A stretch of DNA of 64,000 nucleotides from DASUCS01 sp041166745 (GCA_041166745.1 JBEEGH010000028.1:1-64000); one strand, 5' to 3'. Counted from the stretch's first letter, positions 17,152 through 26,444 are shown. The notes: generated by a model not told the origin, from the sequence alone. Program-made: numbers and translations.

Positions 17152-17679
17152 GTGTCTTGGGCTGATGCGAACCTGAATCAGGATCCCAGCGACGCCCTGG
17201 CGCAGCGCATCACCGATCTCGAGCACAGCGTGAGCTACCAGTTGTCCGAGCTGCGGAACGAAGTCGGATTGGCCGCGGCGGCAATGCGCACCGGCGGTTC
17301 GGCCGGCGCCGCGTCGCCTCTCGGCAACTTGGAGGAGCAACTCGCACGAGCCGTGACGGTGTCGCTCTCGGCCGCGCTCGAATCCATTCGCGAATCGCTC
17401 TCCAGTGTCGTATCCGGCGCCGTGGCCGAGCTCGCGCTTCGCGTCGAGGCCGCGATCGCGTCGCAACCCGCCCCCGTCGCGCACGCGCAGTGGGACGCTT
17501 CCGACATCGAAGCCGTCGCGGCGTCGTTGCAACACGCAGTCCTGCTGGCGTTGAGCTCGTTCGAACGGCCCACTGTTTCGCACTCGGGTTCTGATCCGAA
17601 CGACAGCCCGGCCACGGTGCGCGACGTGACCCGCGTGAACCAGCGTCTCGACGAACTCCGCTCGCTGTTGCTCGGCTGA
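17152..17679 (+). CDS. Hypothetical Ala/Ser-rich helical protein
   Basis: A 175-residue protein I do not recognise. It begins SWADANLNQDPSDALAQ and is rich in Ala, Ser, Leu and Glu, with long helix-favouring stretches (DALAQRITDLEHSVSYQLSEL, ESLSSVVSGAVAELALRVEA) that suggest a coiled coil, ending VNQRLDELRSLLLG. No signal peptide or membrane helix is seen. GTG start, divergent from the oxidase gene by 52 bases and 24 bases ahead of the VOC gene. A real gene is likely because the frame fills the space exactly and its codon third positions are GC-rich, but it could start at a later ATG (17283). Confidence 0.6.
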   Translation: MSWADANLNQDPSDALAQRITDLEHSVSYQLSELRNEVGLAAAAMRTGGSAGAASPLGNLEEQLARAVTVSLSAALESIRESLSSVVSGAVAELALRVEAAIASQPAPVAHAQWDASDIEAVAASLQHAVLLALSSFERPTVSHSGSDPNDSPATVRDVTRVNQRLDELRSLLLG

Positions 17680-17703
17680 CGAGACGCAGGAGCGCCGCGA
17701 CCC

Positions 17704-18165
17704 ATGGGTATCCAGGGCTTCTCGCACGTCGGCGTCTGTTGCTCCGACCTCGAACGCTCCACTCGCTTCTACACCGACGTGCTCGGATTCACGGAGCTCT
17801 TCACGATGGAGATGGGCGACGAGGTCGCCGCCACCATGGAGCGCGACGGCATCCGATTCGAATCGCGCATGTTGCGGCGCGCCGACGTGCGCCTCGAGCT
17901 GCTGCACTGGCTGGAACCCGAAGCCGGCGGCGATCGCACCAAGCGGCCCATGACGAGCTTCGGCATGACGCACCTGTGCTTCCGCGTCGACGACATCGAC
18001 GATCTCGCCGAGGCGGCCGAGAAGGCCGGCGGCGAGGTGCATCGGCATACGCTCTCCGAGCTGCCCGGCGCGGGCGTGGGAGGTCAGTCCGTGAAGCTGC
18101 TGTATCTCACCGACCCCGACGGCGTGCGCATCGAGTGCATGTCCGGAGCGCCCGACCTTGGCTAG
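17704..18165 (+). CDS. VOC-family (glyoxalase/bleomycin resistance/dioxygenase) protein
   Basis: A 153-residue vicinal-oxygen-chelate protein with two beta-alpha-beta-beta-beta repeats. The first begins GFSHVGVCCSDLERSTRFYTDVLGF, where His8 is a likely metal ligand; the second contains MTHLCFRVDDID, and the final glutamate is in DPDGVRIECMSG. The length is normal. AGGAG lies upstream of the ATG. Its TAG overlaps the TTG start of the carotenoid oxygenase gene, so the two are co-translated. Lyase, isomerase or dioxygenase activity is possible. Confidence 0.87.
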   Translation: MGIQGFSHVGVCCSDLERSTRFYTDVLGFTELFTMEMGDEVAATMERDGIRFESRMLRRADVRLELLHWLEPEAGGDRTKRPMTSFGMTHLCFRVDDIDDLAEAAEKAGGEVHRHTLSELPGAGVGGQSVKLLYLTDPDGVRIECMSGAPDLG

Positions 18166-19573
18166 CCCGACGGTGACCGAGGTCGAGGTCAATCCCTATC
18201 TCGGCGGCCCATACGCGCCGATCGCCACGGAGATCGACGCGTCCGATCTCGAGGTCATCGGCGAGATCCCCCGCGACCTCGACGGCGTCTACCTGCGCAC
18301 CGGGCCGAACCCGCAGCACGATCCCCTCGGCCGCTACCACTGGTTCGACGGCGACGGCATGGTGCACGCCGTGCACTTCCGCGACGGCACCGCGACGTAT
18401 CGCAACCGTTGGGTGCGCACCGATGCATTCGAGCGCGAGCGCGCCGCGGGCGAGGTGCAATGGCTCGGGATCATGGAGCCGCTCGCCGGCAACCCCGCCG
18501 ACATGCCGCTCAAGGATTCGTCGAACACCGATCTCGTGTTCTTCAACGGCGACGTTCTCTCGCTCTTCTATCTCTGCGGCGCGGCGTACGCCCTCGACCC
18601 CGTCACGTTGGCGACGCGCGGGCAGCGTGGTTTTGGTGGACGCATGTCCGCCCACGCCAAGGTCGACGAGCAGACGAACGAACTCCTCTTCTTCGACTAC
18701 GGACCTCGTCCGCCGTACTTGCGCTACGGCGTCGCCGGCGCCGACGGGCGCGTCACGCACACCGCTGAGATCGACCTGCCCGGACCGCGACTGCCCCACG
18801 ACATGGCGATCACCGAGCACCACTCGATCCTCATGGACCTGCCGCTCGTCGCCGACCCCGACGCCGCCCGCGCCGGACGACACAAGCTGATGTTCGACGA
18901 CAACATGCCGGCGCGCTACGGGATCATCCCCCGGCACGGTGCGGCCGACGAGACCAAGTGGTTCGAAGCCGACCCCTGCTATGTGTACCACTCGGTCAAC
19001 GCGTGGGAAGAGGGCGACGAGGTCGTCATGGACCTCTGCCGCGTCACGAAACCCGAGCCCCGGGTCGACGCGGAGGGCCCGCTCGCCAAGCTGCTGTCGT
19101 ACCTGCGGCTCGACGCGCACCTCTACCGCTACCGCTTCAACCTGCGCACGGGCGCGACGCACGAGGCGTTTCTCGACGACGACAACACCGAGTTCCCGTC
19201 GATCGACCTGTCGCGCCAGGGGCGGCCGAATCGCTACGTCTACAACGTGCACATCTCGCCGGAGCCAACGCTGTTGTTCGACGGCATCGTGAAGTACGAC
19301 GTCACCACCGGCACGGACACGCGTTGGTGGTGCGGACCAGGACGTTGGGCGAGCGAGTCACCGTTCGCGCCGCGAGCCAACGCCACCGGCGACGACGACG
19401 GCTACCTCGTGAGCTTCGTGTACGATCAGCTCGAGGATCGTTCCGAGGTCGTGATCCTCGACGCCGCCGACATCACCGCCGGCCCGGTCGCCCGTGTGCT
19501 CCTGCCGCAACGCGTCCCCATCGGCTTCCACGCCACCTGGGTCCCCGGCTGGAAGCTCCCGGCCACGCCCTAG
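18158..19573 (+). CDS. Carotenoid/apocarotenoid cleavage oxygenase (RPE65 family)
   Basis: A 471-residue non-heme iron oxygenase that splits C=C bonds in carotenoids or stilbenes. The four iron-binding histidines expected for the seven-bladed propeller are His166 (SAHAKVD), His214 (LPHDMAIT), His278 (YHSVNAWEE) and His458 (GFHATW). The N-terminal LDGVYLRTGPNPQHDP block is typical. The TTG start follows GGAG; a GTG at 18173 is the alternative. It shares a transcript with the VOC gene. The substrate (carotenoid or lignostilbene-like) cannot be told from sequence. Confidence 0.92.
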   Translation: MASPTVTEVEVNPYLGGPYAPIATEIDASDLEVIGEIPRDLDGVYLRTGPNPQHDPLGRYHWFDGDGMVHAVHFRDGTATYRNRWVRTDAFERERAAGEVQWLGIMEPLAGNPADMPLKDSSNTDLVFFNGDVLSLFYLCGAAYALDPVTLATRGQRGFGGRMSAHAKVDEQTNELLFFDYGPRPPYLRYGVAGADGRVTHTAEIDLPGPRLPHDMAITEHHSILMDLPLVADPDAARAGRHKLMFDDNMPARYGIIPRHGAADETKWFEADPCYVYHSVNAWEEGDEVVMDLCRVTKPEPRVDAEGPLAKLLSYLRLDAHLYRYRFNLRTGATHEAFLDDDNTEFPSIDLSRQGRPNRYVYNVHISPEPTLLFDGIVKYDVTTGTDTRWWCGPGRWASESPFAPRANATGDDDGYLVSFVYDQLEDRSEVVILDAADITAGPVARVLLPQRVPIGFHATWVPGWKLPATP

Positions 19574-19591
19574 CCTTCGAGGAGGCGGTGG

Positions 19592-20590
19592 TCAGCGGAG
19601 CTTGAGGGCGTTGCCGCCTCGGGTGCGGGCGAAGCGGCCGACACCGCCGATGCGTGACGTCTTGTCGGGCGGCGCTTCGTCGGCGGCCGCGGCCGCGGCA
19701 CCGGCACCGGCCGTGCCCACGCCACCGAGCAGGCGGGGCACCCGCACCGACTGCGTGCTCAACAACCACCATCCGACGACGAGCAGCGACGCGCCGCCCA
19801 AGGCGGCCGCCCGCGCGCCGCGGTCTGGGTCACCCAGTCCGACGACGTTCAGCACGTTGTCGGCCACGGCCGACCGTCCGGTGCTCGCCGCGGGTGCAGC
19901 GGCCGCCGGAGCGGTGACCGGCCTCGCCGGACCCGCCGCGACACCGGAGCTCCCGCCGCTCGGGCTTCCCCCGGCACTCGGCACCGTGGGTGCGATGGTC
20001 GGCAGCGGCGGCGACGTCGACTGCTTGCCGCCCGCGCTCTCCAACGAGTCGTCCGCCGGTGGCTCGAACGCGACGGCGAACGGTGTGGCCGACGTGAGCG
20101 GCACGATCGCAACGTCGAGCGTGCCGTTCGACACGAACGAGGCGTTGAGACTGAACGCCACCGCGCTGCCGTCGGCCGCCACGAGGCCCGGCGCGCACGG
20201 GTTGCCGTAGCTCGGCCGCGCGTCCCAGGAGCCCGCCCCGCCCGTCGCGGCCCAGCTGGACGTGATCTTGCACGCTTGCATCGATGCGGACAGCGCGACC
20301 GAACCCGGCGCGGCCGTGAGCGTCAGCGACGAGCTGGCCCCGTCGGCAACGCGGTACTGCACCGCTCCGAATGCCAGCGGATCGGTGGTCGCGCCCTGTT
20401 GCACGAACAGGCCGCCGTCGGGCACCACCGGAATGGGCACGGGCAGCGCGAGCGGCCCGGTGAGCGCCTGGAACCACCACCCCGTTTGCTCGGGTGCCTG
20501 CGCATGTGCTGGCGACACCGTGAGCCCGAGCACGAGCGCGACCGTGCCGAGAAGCACCGACATCGAACCGAGCCGGCGTCGACGCGTCAT
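19592..20590 (-). CDS. Secreted, C-terminally anchored protein linked to ABC importer
   Basis: A 332-residue protein of unknown function. An N-terminal signal peptide is clear (MTRRRRLGSMSVLLG, then a hydrophobic core ending SPAHA near residue 30). The middle is a beta-rich domain with two cysteines (QACKITSSW and YGNPCAPG), followed by a Pro/Ser/Ala-rich linker and a C-terminal membrane helix (LGGASLLVVGWWLL) with a basic tail. The ATG overlaps the ATPase-fusion stop (ATGA), making it the last gene of the importer operon. It may be an accessory surface protein; I find no known family. Confidence 0.75.
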   Translation of the reverse strand: MTRRRRLGSMSVLLGTVALVLGLTVSPAHAQAPEQTGWWFQALTGPLALPVPIPVVPDGGLFVQQGATTDPLAFGAVQYRVADGASSSLTLTAAPGSVALSASMQACKITSSWAATGGAGSWDARPSYGNPCAPGLVAADGSAVAFSLNASFVSNGTLDVAIVPLTSATPFAVAFEPPADDSLESAGGKQSTSPPLPTIAPTVPSAGGSPSGGSSGVAAGPARPVTAPAAAAPAASTGRSAVADNVLNVVGLGDPDRGARAAALGGASLLVVGWWLLSTQSVRVPRLLGGVGTAGAGAAAAAADEAPPDKTSRIGGVGRFARTRGGNALKLR

Positions 20591-22263
20591 GCGCGCGCCC
20601 GCAACTGCCGGCGTCGTCGCGGCGGAGCCTCCTTCTCGGCCTCCGCGCCCGAACGGTTGATCACGTTGAGATCGCCGCCGAGGTAGGAGGACACGACGTG
20701 CGGATTGCTCAACACCTCGTCTGGCGTCCCCTGCGTCACCACCGCGCCGAGGTCGAGAGCGATGATCTGATCGGAGATCGAGCGGATGAGCGGCATGTCG
20801 TGCTCGATGATGAGCAACGCGCAACCGGCTTCGCGCTGGATGCGCTTCAACAGCGGACCGAGCGCCTCCGTCTCGCGTTGCGCGATACCTGACGATGGCT
20901 CGTCGAGGAGCAGCACGGTCGGGTCGTGCGCGATCGCCATCGCGAGGTCGACGATGCGCCGGCTGCCGGTCGACAGCTCACCGACGAACTTGTCGCGGAA
21001 CGCGCCGAGCGACATCAGCTCGATGAGGTCTTCGACCGTGAACGCGACGTCTTCCTCCTGCTGCTGCACTGCCGGCAGGTTGAGCAACGCGGCGAGGTGA
21101 TCGCGTTCGTTCAGGTGCCGCTCCAGACCGATGGCGATGTTCTCCGCCACGGTCAGGGTCGGGAAGATGCGGGCGTCCTGGAAGGAACGTCCGAGACCGA
21201 GCGCAGCCCGCTTGTCGGCGCCCAGCGAGGTGATGTCGACGCCCTGGAAGTTGAGACGACCACCGTCGATCGGCAGGAGGCCGGAGATGATGTCGAAGAT
21301 GGTGGTCTTGCCGGCACCGTTCGGGCCGATGAGACCGAGGATCTCACCCTGGCGGAGCTTGAACGTGACGTCGTCGACCGCGGTGATGCCACCGAAGCGC
21401 TTCGTCAGACCGTTGACCTCGAGCACGACCGGCTCGTCGTCGAGGTGCTTGACGGTGGTCGAGGCCACGGCGGCGTCGCCCTTCATCGACGCGGCGCCTT
21501 GGAGGAACACCGAGCGGAGGATGTCGCCGCGCTCGAGCAGCTCTTGCGTCGGTCCGGAGAAACGCACCTCGCCCTTCTCCATGAAGTAGGCGCGGTTGGC
21601 GATCGTGAGCGCGACGTTCACCGACTGCTCGACGAGGACGATCGTGCAGCCGGTCTGGTGGATCTGGCGCACGATGTCGAGCAGCTGCTCGACGATCGTC
21701 GGCGCGAGACCGAGCGACAACTCATCGATGATGAGCAACTTCGGCTTGGCGACGAACGCCATTCCCAGCGCGAGCTGTTGTTGCTCACCGCCGGACAAGT
21801 TGCCCGCCATCTGCGTCCAGCGTTCCTTGACGCGCGGGAACTGTTGGAGCACGAGGTCGATGCGACCCTGGACTTCGTCCTGATCGTCCTTCTGGTACAG
21901 CCACGTGCCGCACTTGAAGTGCTCGGCAACGCTCAGCGTCGGGAACACCGCCTTGCCGCCCGGCACCTGGATGATGCCGAGCTTCGACGTCGTGACGGCA
22001 TCGGCGTGCGTGATGTCCTGTCCCTCGAACCAGATCTCGCCGGCGGACGGGTCGACCAGCCCCGAGATGGCCTTCAACAACGTGGACTTGCCCGCGCCGT
22101 TCGTGCCGAGCAGCGCCACGATCTCGTTCTTCTGCACGTCGAGGTCGACGCCGAACAGCACCTGCACCTTGTCGTACGCGACGTCGATGCCGCGACACGC
22201 CAGTGCGGGCGCGTTGTCGAACGGCTGTGCCGGAATCGGTGCGGTCACCTCAAGAGCCGTCAT
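20587..22263 (-). CDS. Fused LivF-LivG ABC transporter ATPase
   Basis: A 558-residue protein with two complete ABC ATPase domains of the branched-chain-amino-acid (HAAT) importer type. Domain 1 is LivF-like: Walker A GTNGAGKST (53-61), signature LSGGEQ (156-161), Walker B LLIIDE. Domain 2 is LivG-like: Walker A GPNGAGKT (313-320), a degenerate signature LSTGSRR (430-436) and Walker B VLLLDEP (450-456). An Arg-rich tail ends the protein. In most bacteria these are two genes. It lies 93 bases after the permease gene and is ATGA-coupled to the secreted protein. It powers uptake of amino acids, amides or related solutes. Confidence 0.93.
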   Translation of the reverse strand: MTALEVTAPIPAQPFDNAPALACRGIDVAYDKVQVLFGVDLDVQKNEIVALLGTNGAGKSTLLKAISGLVDPSAGEIWFEGQDITHADAVTTSKLGIIQVPGGKAVFPTLSVAEHFKCGTWLYQKDDQDEVQGRIDLVLQQFPRVKERWTQMAGNLSGGEQQQLALGMAFVAKPKLLIIDELSLGLAPTIVEQLLDIVRQIHQTGCTIVLVEQSVNVALTIANRAYFMEKGEVRFSGPTQELLERGDILRSVFLQGAASMKGDAAVASTTVKHLDDEPVVLEVNGLTKRFGGITAVDDVTFKLRQGEILGLIGPNGAGKTTIFDIISGLLPIDGGRLNFQGVDITSLGADKRAALGLGRSFQDARIFPTLTVAENIAIGLERHLNERDHLAALLNLPAVQQQEEDVAFTVEDLIELMSLGAFRDKFVGELSTGSRRIVDLAMAIAHDPTVLLLDEPSSGIAQRETEALGPLLKRIQREAGCALLIIEHDMPLIRSISDQIIALDLGAVVTQGTPDEVLSNPHVVSSYLGGDLNVINRSGAEAEKEAPPRRRRQLRARA

Positions 22264-22356
22264 GCCACGCCTCCACGGGGGCTGCGCCCCGCACCCCATC
22301 GCACCCGGCTCCCTGGCGGTCGCACGGTTGCGCCGTCATTCGCTCGCTGCGCTCGC

Positions 22357-24672
22357 TCATGCCGGGCTCGGAACCTTGAGGTGGTCGTGCTCGGCCGCGT
22401 CCACCAGTGAGAGGTGCTCACCGCACACGGGACACACGACGGCGGCCTGGCCGACGGCGGCCGCCTCTTCCACGTGGCGCTCCGCTTCCGTGATCAACTC
22501 GCCGGACAGGTTCTCCTCCTCGACGCGTCGGTCGGCGATGAGCGATGGCACGAGAATGTCGTGCTTCTTCGCGACCCACCGCAGGAACTTGTCTCGCCGT
22601 CCGAACAACACCTCGGCGGTGCCTCCCGGGTACTGATAGAGGTTGAGCAACAGCAGCGGGCCGGTCAGCAGCAGCGGCATGATCGCCACGACGTTCTGAC
22701 CGAAGCGGTCGTACAGCTTGGGCCCGAACTGGATGAAGCCCTCGTACGTCACGAGACCGAGCACGGCCGCCGGCACCGACGTGAGCCCGCCGATCACGAC
22801 CGCGAGGAACACGACGATGCTCTCGAGCGGCGCGTACGTCCCGGGGATCACCTGGTGCTGCGCGTAGGCCATCAACGAGCCGGCGAGCCCGGCGATGCCG
22901 CCCGAGACCGCGAACGCCGCCAACCGCGTGCGCACGAGGTTGATGCCGTACGCCGGCGCGGCCCGCTGGTTGTCGCGCGACGCGATGAGCACGCGACCGC
23001 TGCGATTTCGGCGGAAGGCCAGCGCCGCGAGGATCGCGAACAACAGCGCGACGACACACACGTAATAGAACGTGCGATCGTCCTCGAGGTCGAAGCGGTC
23101 GTACAGCAACGGCCGCCGGAACGTGGTGACCAAACCCTTCGGCAGGATCCGCTGGCCGAGCCACGTCGTCTTGTCGAGCGCGTAGCCGAAGCACGCGTAC
23201 GCGAACGCCAGCGTGGTGACCGCGAGGTACAGCCCCTGGATCCGCACGGCCGGCAAGCCGATGAGCACGGCGGCAATGACACCCGCGGCGATGCCGGCGA
23301 AGATGGCGACGAAGAAGTCGGCGTTGTTGTTGAACACGAGCCCACCGGAGACCGCGGCGCCGATACCGACCAGCCCGAACTGGCCGAGGCTGATCTGTCC
23401 GGCCCAACCCGTGAGGACGACGAGCGACACGCCCACCATCCCGTAGATCGGGAGATACACGAGCTTGGGCATCTCGTTCGACCCGACGAGGAACGGCAGA
23501 CCCAGGGCGGCGAGCGCCGCAAGCACGCACAATCCGATGCGGGCGACGTTGACCTCCGGCATGTTGCGGAGCTCCGCGGGAATCGGTCGGAAGTTCTTGA
23601 CCACGTCCCACGACGACGTGTCGGCATCCATCGCGCGGGTCTGCGACTTCCGCTGCAACAGCAACGCGGCCAGGATCAACAGCAGCATGTACGCACCGAC
23701 CATGCTGCTCTTGCCCGTGCTCGAGACGACGCCGAACTCGATGATGCCCGCGAAGGTGCCGGCCGCGAGCGCAACGCCGATGCGCTCCATACGCGCGATC
23801 ACCGCGGCGCCCAGCGCGTACAGCAGCGTGTCGAAGCCGAGACTCGCGTTGCCGGGCACGCCGATGAGCGGCGACTGGAAGTAGATGGCCATCGCGCTGA
23901 GGAAGCCGGCGAGCATCCACGCCGTCGTCTGCACCCGCTTGACGGGAATGCCGAGCAGCGACGCTCGATCAGAGTTCTCGGACGACGCTCGCAGCGCGAT
24001 GCCGATCCGGGCGTAGCGCAAGAACACGGCGAGACCGATCGACACGCCGAGCGTGACGAGGATCGCCGCGATCTGGTTGCCGGTGATGATCGGCTGACCG
24101 CGGTTGTCGTTCCACGCCACGTTCTCCCACGGCGTGGGCACCTTCGAGATCTTGCCGGCCGTCGCGCCGATCCAGATCGGGATGAAGAACCCGAGCGCGC
24201 CGAACCCCTGCGCGACACCCAACGTGACCACCGTGGTGATGAGTCGGGGCGAGCGGGCGAACCGCCGCATGATCAGGATGTCGGTCAACCCGGCGATGAG
24301 CGGACCACCGATCACTGCGATCGGCAGCACGATCAGGTAATTGAACCCGCGCTGCACACACAACAGCAGGGCGAAGATCGCCGGCACCGCGCCGACCGCG
24401 GCGGCCGCGAAGTTGATGATGCGGTTCGTGCGGTAGATGAGGATGATGCCCACGGCGATCAAGCCGTAGAGCGAGCCCAACGACACGCCGTTGAGCAACT
24501 CGTTCCACGACATGCCGAAGAACCACTTCAGGAAGAAGACGCCGAACACGCTGCTCGCGCCGAAGCGAGCCGCTTTGAAGCCCAACCGTTCGTCGAACAA
24601 GAAGGTCGTGGTCCACCGCCAGAGCGCGAGCTCGCGCGCCCGGGCGATGGCCCGAGACAAGGTGTCGCGCAC
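22357..24672 (-). CDS. Fused LivH-LivM branched-chain amino acid ABC permease
   Basis: A 771-residue membrane protein combining both permease halves of a HAAT importer. The LivH-like half (about 50-345) shows LNGVSLGSLYGLIAVGIILIY and the coupling-helix region IALRASSENSDRASLLGIPV. The LivM-like half (about 380-720) shows GWAGQISLGQFGLVGIGAA and RVLIASRDNQRAAPAYGINL. A linker around 345-380 joins them. The cytoplasmic tail ends with CPVCGEHLSLVDAAEHDHL (Cys747, Cys750, several His), an unusual possible metal site. GTG start, two bases after the binding-protein stop. Confidence 0.93.
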   Translation of the reverse strand: MRDTLSRAIARARELALWRWTTTFLFDERLGFKAARFGASSVFGVFFLKWFFGMSWNELLNGVSLGSLYGLIAVGIILIYRTNRIINFAAAAVGAVPAIFALLLCVQRGFNYLIVLPIAVIGGPLIAGLTDILIMRRFARSPRLITTVVTLGVAQGFGALGFFIPIWIGATAGKISKVPTPWENVAWNDNRGQPIITGNQIAAILVTLGVSIGLAVFLRYARIGIALRASSENSDRASLLGIPVKRVQTTAWMLAGFLSAMAIYFQSPLIGVPGNASLGFDTLLYALGAAVIARMERIGVALAAGTFAGIIEFGVVSSTGKSSMVGAYMLLLILAALLLQRKSQTRAMDADTSSWDVVKNFRPIPAELRNMPEVNVARIGLCVLAALAALGLPFLVGSNEMPKLVYLPIYGMVGVSLVVLTGWAGQISLGQFGLVGIGAAVSGGLVFNNNADFFVAIFAGIAAGVIAAVLIGLPAVRIQGLYLAVTTLAFAYACFGYALDKTTWLGQRILPKGLVTTFRRPLLYDRFDLEDDRTFYYVCVVALLFAILAALAFRRNRSGRVLIASRDNQRAAPAYGINLVRTRLAAFAVSGGIAGLAGSLMAYAQHQVIPGTYAPLESIVVFLAVVIGGLTSVPAAVLGLVTYEGFIQFGPKLYDRFGQNVVAIMPLLLTGPLLLLNLYQYPGGTAEVLFGRRDKFLRWVAKKHDILVPSLIADRRVEEENLSGELITEAERHVEEAAAVGQAAVVCPVCGEHLSLVDAAEHDHLKVPSPA

Positions 24673-24674
24673 GA

Positions 24675-26444
24675 CTACTTCCGTCCCTCGATCGGGATGT
24701 TCGGTTCTCCGTCACCCGTCGCCTGCCAGCCACCGAGCTTCACCCGGTCGCCGACCTGGATGTAGCCGCCAGGCTCGCCGTTGTAACCCGACGTCGCGTT
24801 CTTGTTGAAGTAGATGAGCTTGACGTCTTGTGTCCAGAAGCCCGAGCCACTGGCGAAGTCGAGCAACTCATTCGGCGTTCCTGGGCCACCGACGCTGCCG
24901 AGCGACGCCGCCTGCGCCTGCATGGTCGACGGCGTGAGGCCCGGACCGGCCGCCTCGATGAGGTTGGCCAGCATGACCCACTGCTTGGCCGTCGACCCGA
25001 GGGTCTTGCCCTCGACGCTGCCGGGGAGCGAGGTGCCCCCGCCGGCGATGAAGACGCGGCTGCCGGTGTCGGATCCGGTGGCCCTGCCGCCCTCGGCCCC
25101 GTTCTTCTCCTCGGTCCCGAGCTCGCCGAGCCCGAACGCGAGGTCGTACTCGCAGCCGAGTTGCGGCGACGGGCAACCGAGCGTTCCGTTCGGCCCGTAC
25201 GACTGGCCGGTCTTGTCGTAGTCCATGCCCTGGTTCGTGGCGATGACGTTCTCGGGGTAGTAGTTGTTCGACTGCTCGCCGGAGAACAGGAATGCCGGCG
25301 CGACTTCGTCGCACAGGCACAACACGGTGGTCGCCGGGTTCGTCGGTGTGTTCATCGCGGCGATGCCGGCGGCCACCTGCTTGGCGGCCGTGTTGATGTC
25401 CTGGTCGTAGAAGTAGAAGTGGTTGACGTTGATGCCGCACTTCTCCCTGAGCAGCGGCACGAGGAAATGCTCCACCGTCGATTGGTTGTCAGGGTCGTTC
25501 GTGCTGATGATCCCGAGCACGCGGGGCTTGCCGTTGAAGTTCTGCGCCGGGTTCTGCGTGCCCGCGTACTTCACGGGCCCGGTCATCTGGGCGCACCAGA
25601 ACTCCGCGAACTGTTGCTCCATCGTCGTAGCGCTCTCGCCCGCGGTGTAGAAGAACGGCGCGAGCGCGCGGCCTAGATCGTCGCTGAAGCCGGTACCTCC
25701 GACCGCCACCGTCTGCAGGCGCGCGAGCTCCGCGTAACAGGCCGAGCACAACGTCGTCTGCCAGTTCACCGCGAACGGGTGATACGTGTTGACGATCGAA
25801 TCCATTTCGGGGATGAGGCAGTCGTACTTCGGCGGCACGCTCTGGCACTGGCCCTGATACGTGACGATGTCGACCTTGCGGCCGTAGAGCACGTAGTGGT
25901 CGTTGATGAACTTCTCCCACGCGGCATCGAGCACTTGTGCGTCTTCGAAGGTCACGAGCGAACCTTGCGCGGCGAGGATGGCGTTCACCTGGGCGCCATA
26001 GTTCGACACGTAGTCGACGAGCGTGATCGTGTCGCCGGTGACGCCCTGATACGTGGCGCCCCCGTTGTCGATGCCAGTGGCGCCGATCGTGCCGGGTACG
26101 CACGGCGGGGCCCAGTACGCGATTGCGGGGTCGAACTCGCGGCCGTTCACGCAATGGGTCGTGTCGCCGGTCGAGTCTGCGCCCGGAGGCGCGCCGCCGA
26201 CCGTGCCACCACCGCCACCACCTCCGCCGGCTCCCCCGGTGGCCCCTCCCGGGCCCACGGTGCCGTCGGCGTTCGTGCCCGATGCCGTAGCGCCGGTGGC
26301 GGTGCGGCCGCTGCCGTTGGCCGCGGCCACCTGCTGCCCGCCGGACTTGCCGGCCTTGGATGGCACGAAACCGATGATCAACAGCTGCAGAACAGCCAAC
26401 GCCACGAGCGGCGCGTACCGCCGAGCCAGCGTGCTTCTGGTCAC
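24675..26444 (-). CDS. Membrane-anchored ABC substrate-binding protein, LivK-like
   Basis: A 589-residue periplasmic-binding-protein (type 1, Peripla_BP_6-like) component. GTG start with GGAGG seven to twelve bases upstream. A single N-terminal membrane helix (about residues 11-27, APLVALAVLQLLIIGFV) is followed by a low-complexity Gly/Ala/Thr linker (about 33-95, with a run of eight or more glycines), then the ligand-binding domain. There is no lipobox cysteine, so it appears tethered by the helix and not lipidated. Several cysteines (for example LCSACYAEL, LCLCDEV) may form disulfides. First gene of the four-gene importer operon. Confidence 0.88.
   Translation of the reverse strand: MTRSTLARRYAPLVALAVLQLLIIGFVPSKAGKSGGQQVAAANGSGRTATGATASGTNADGTVGPGGATGGAGGGGGGGGTVGGAPPGADSTGDTTHCVNGREFDPAIAYWAPPCVPGTIGATGIDNGGATYQGVTGDTITLVDYVSNYGAQVNAILAAQGSLVTFEDAQVLDAAWEKFINDHYVLYGRKVDIVTYQGQCQSVPPKYDCLIPEMDSIVNTYHPFAVNWQTTLCSACYAELARLQTVAVGGTGFSDDLGRALAPFFYTAGESATTMEQQFAEFWCAQMTGPVKYAGTQNPAQNFNGKPRVLGIISTNDPDNQSTVEHFLVPLLREKCGINVNHFYFYDQDINTAAKQVAAGIAAMNTPTNPATTVLCLCDEVAPAFLFSGEQSNNYYPENVIATNQGMDYDKTGQSYGPNGTLGCPSPQLGCEYDLAFGLGELGTEEKNGAEGGRATGSDTGSRVFIAGGGTSLPGSVEGKTLGSTAKQWVMLANLIEAAGPGLTPSTMQAQAASLGSVGGPGTPNELLDFASGSGFWTQDVKLIYFNKNATSGYNGEPGGYIQVGDRVKLGGWQATGDGEPNIPIEGRK

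Noticed and set aside
14287..18192. One 1300-residue leftward protein covering the TPP enzyme and everything to 18192
   Set aside because: The open frame beyond 15762 is antisense or out of frame to the real oxidase and VOC genes and has shadow composition (Arg/His/Gly-rich).
22264..22356. A regulatory RNA or promoter in the 93-base gap between permease and ATPase genes
   Set aside because: It holds a short GGGGC-TGC-GCCCC hairpin and a GCTCGCTGCGCTCGCTC stretch, but such GC-rich patterns are common filler and no promoter is visible.
22414..24765. A 783-residue rightward ORF opposite the importer permease
   Set aside because: It is an Arg/Asp/His-rich shadow of a clear membrane protein on the other strand; high-GC genomes make such frames by chance.
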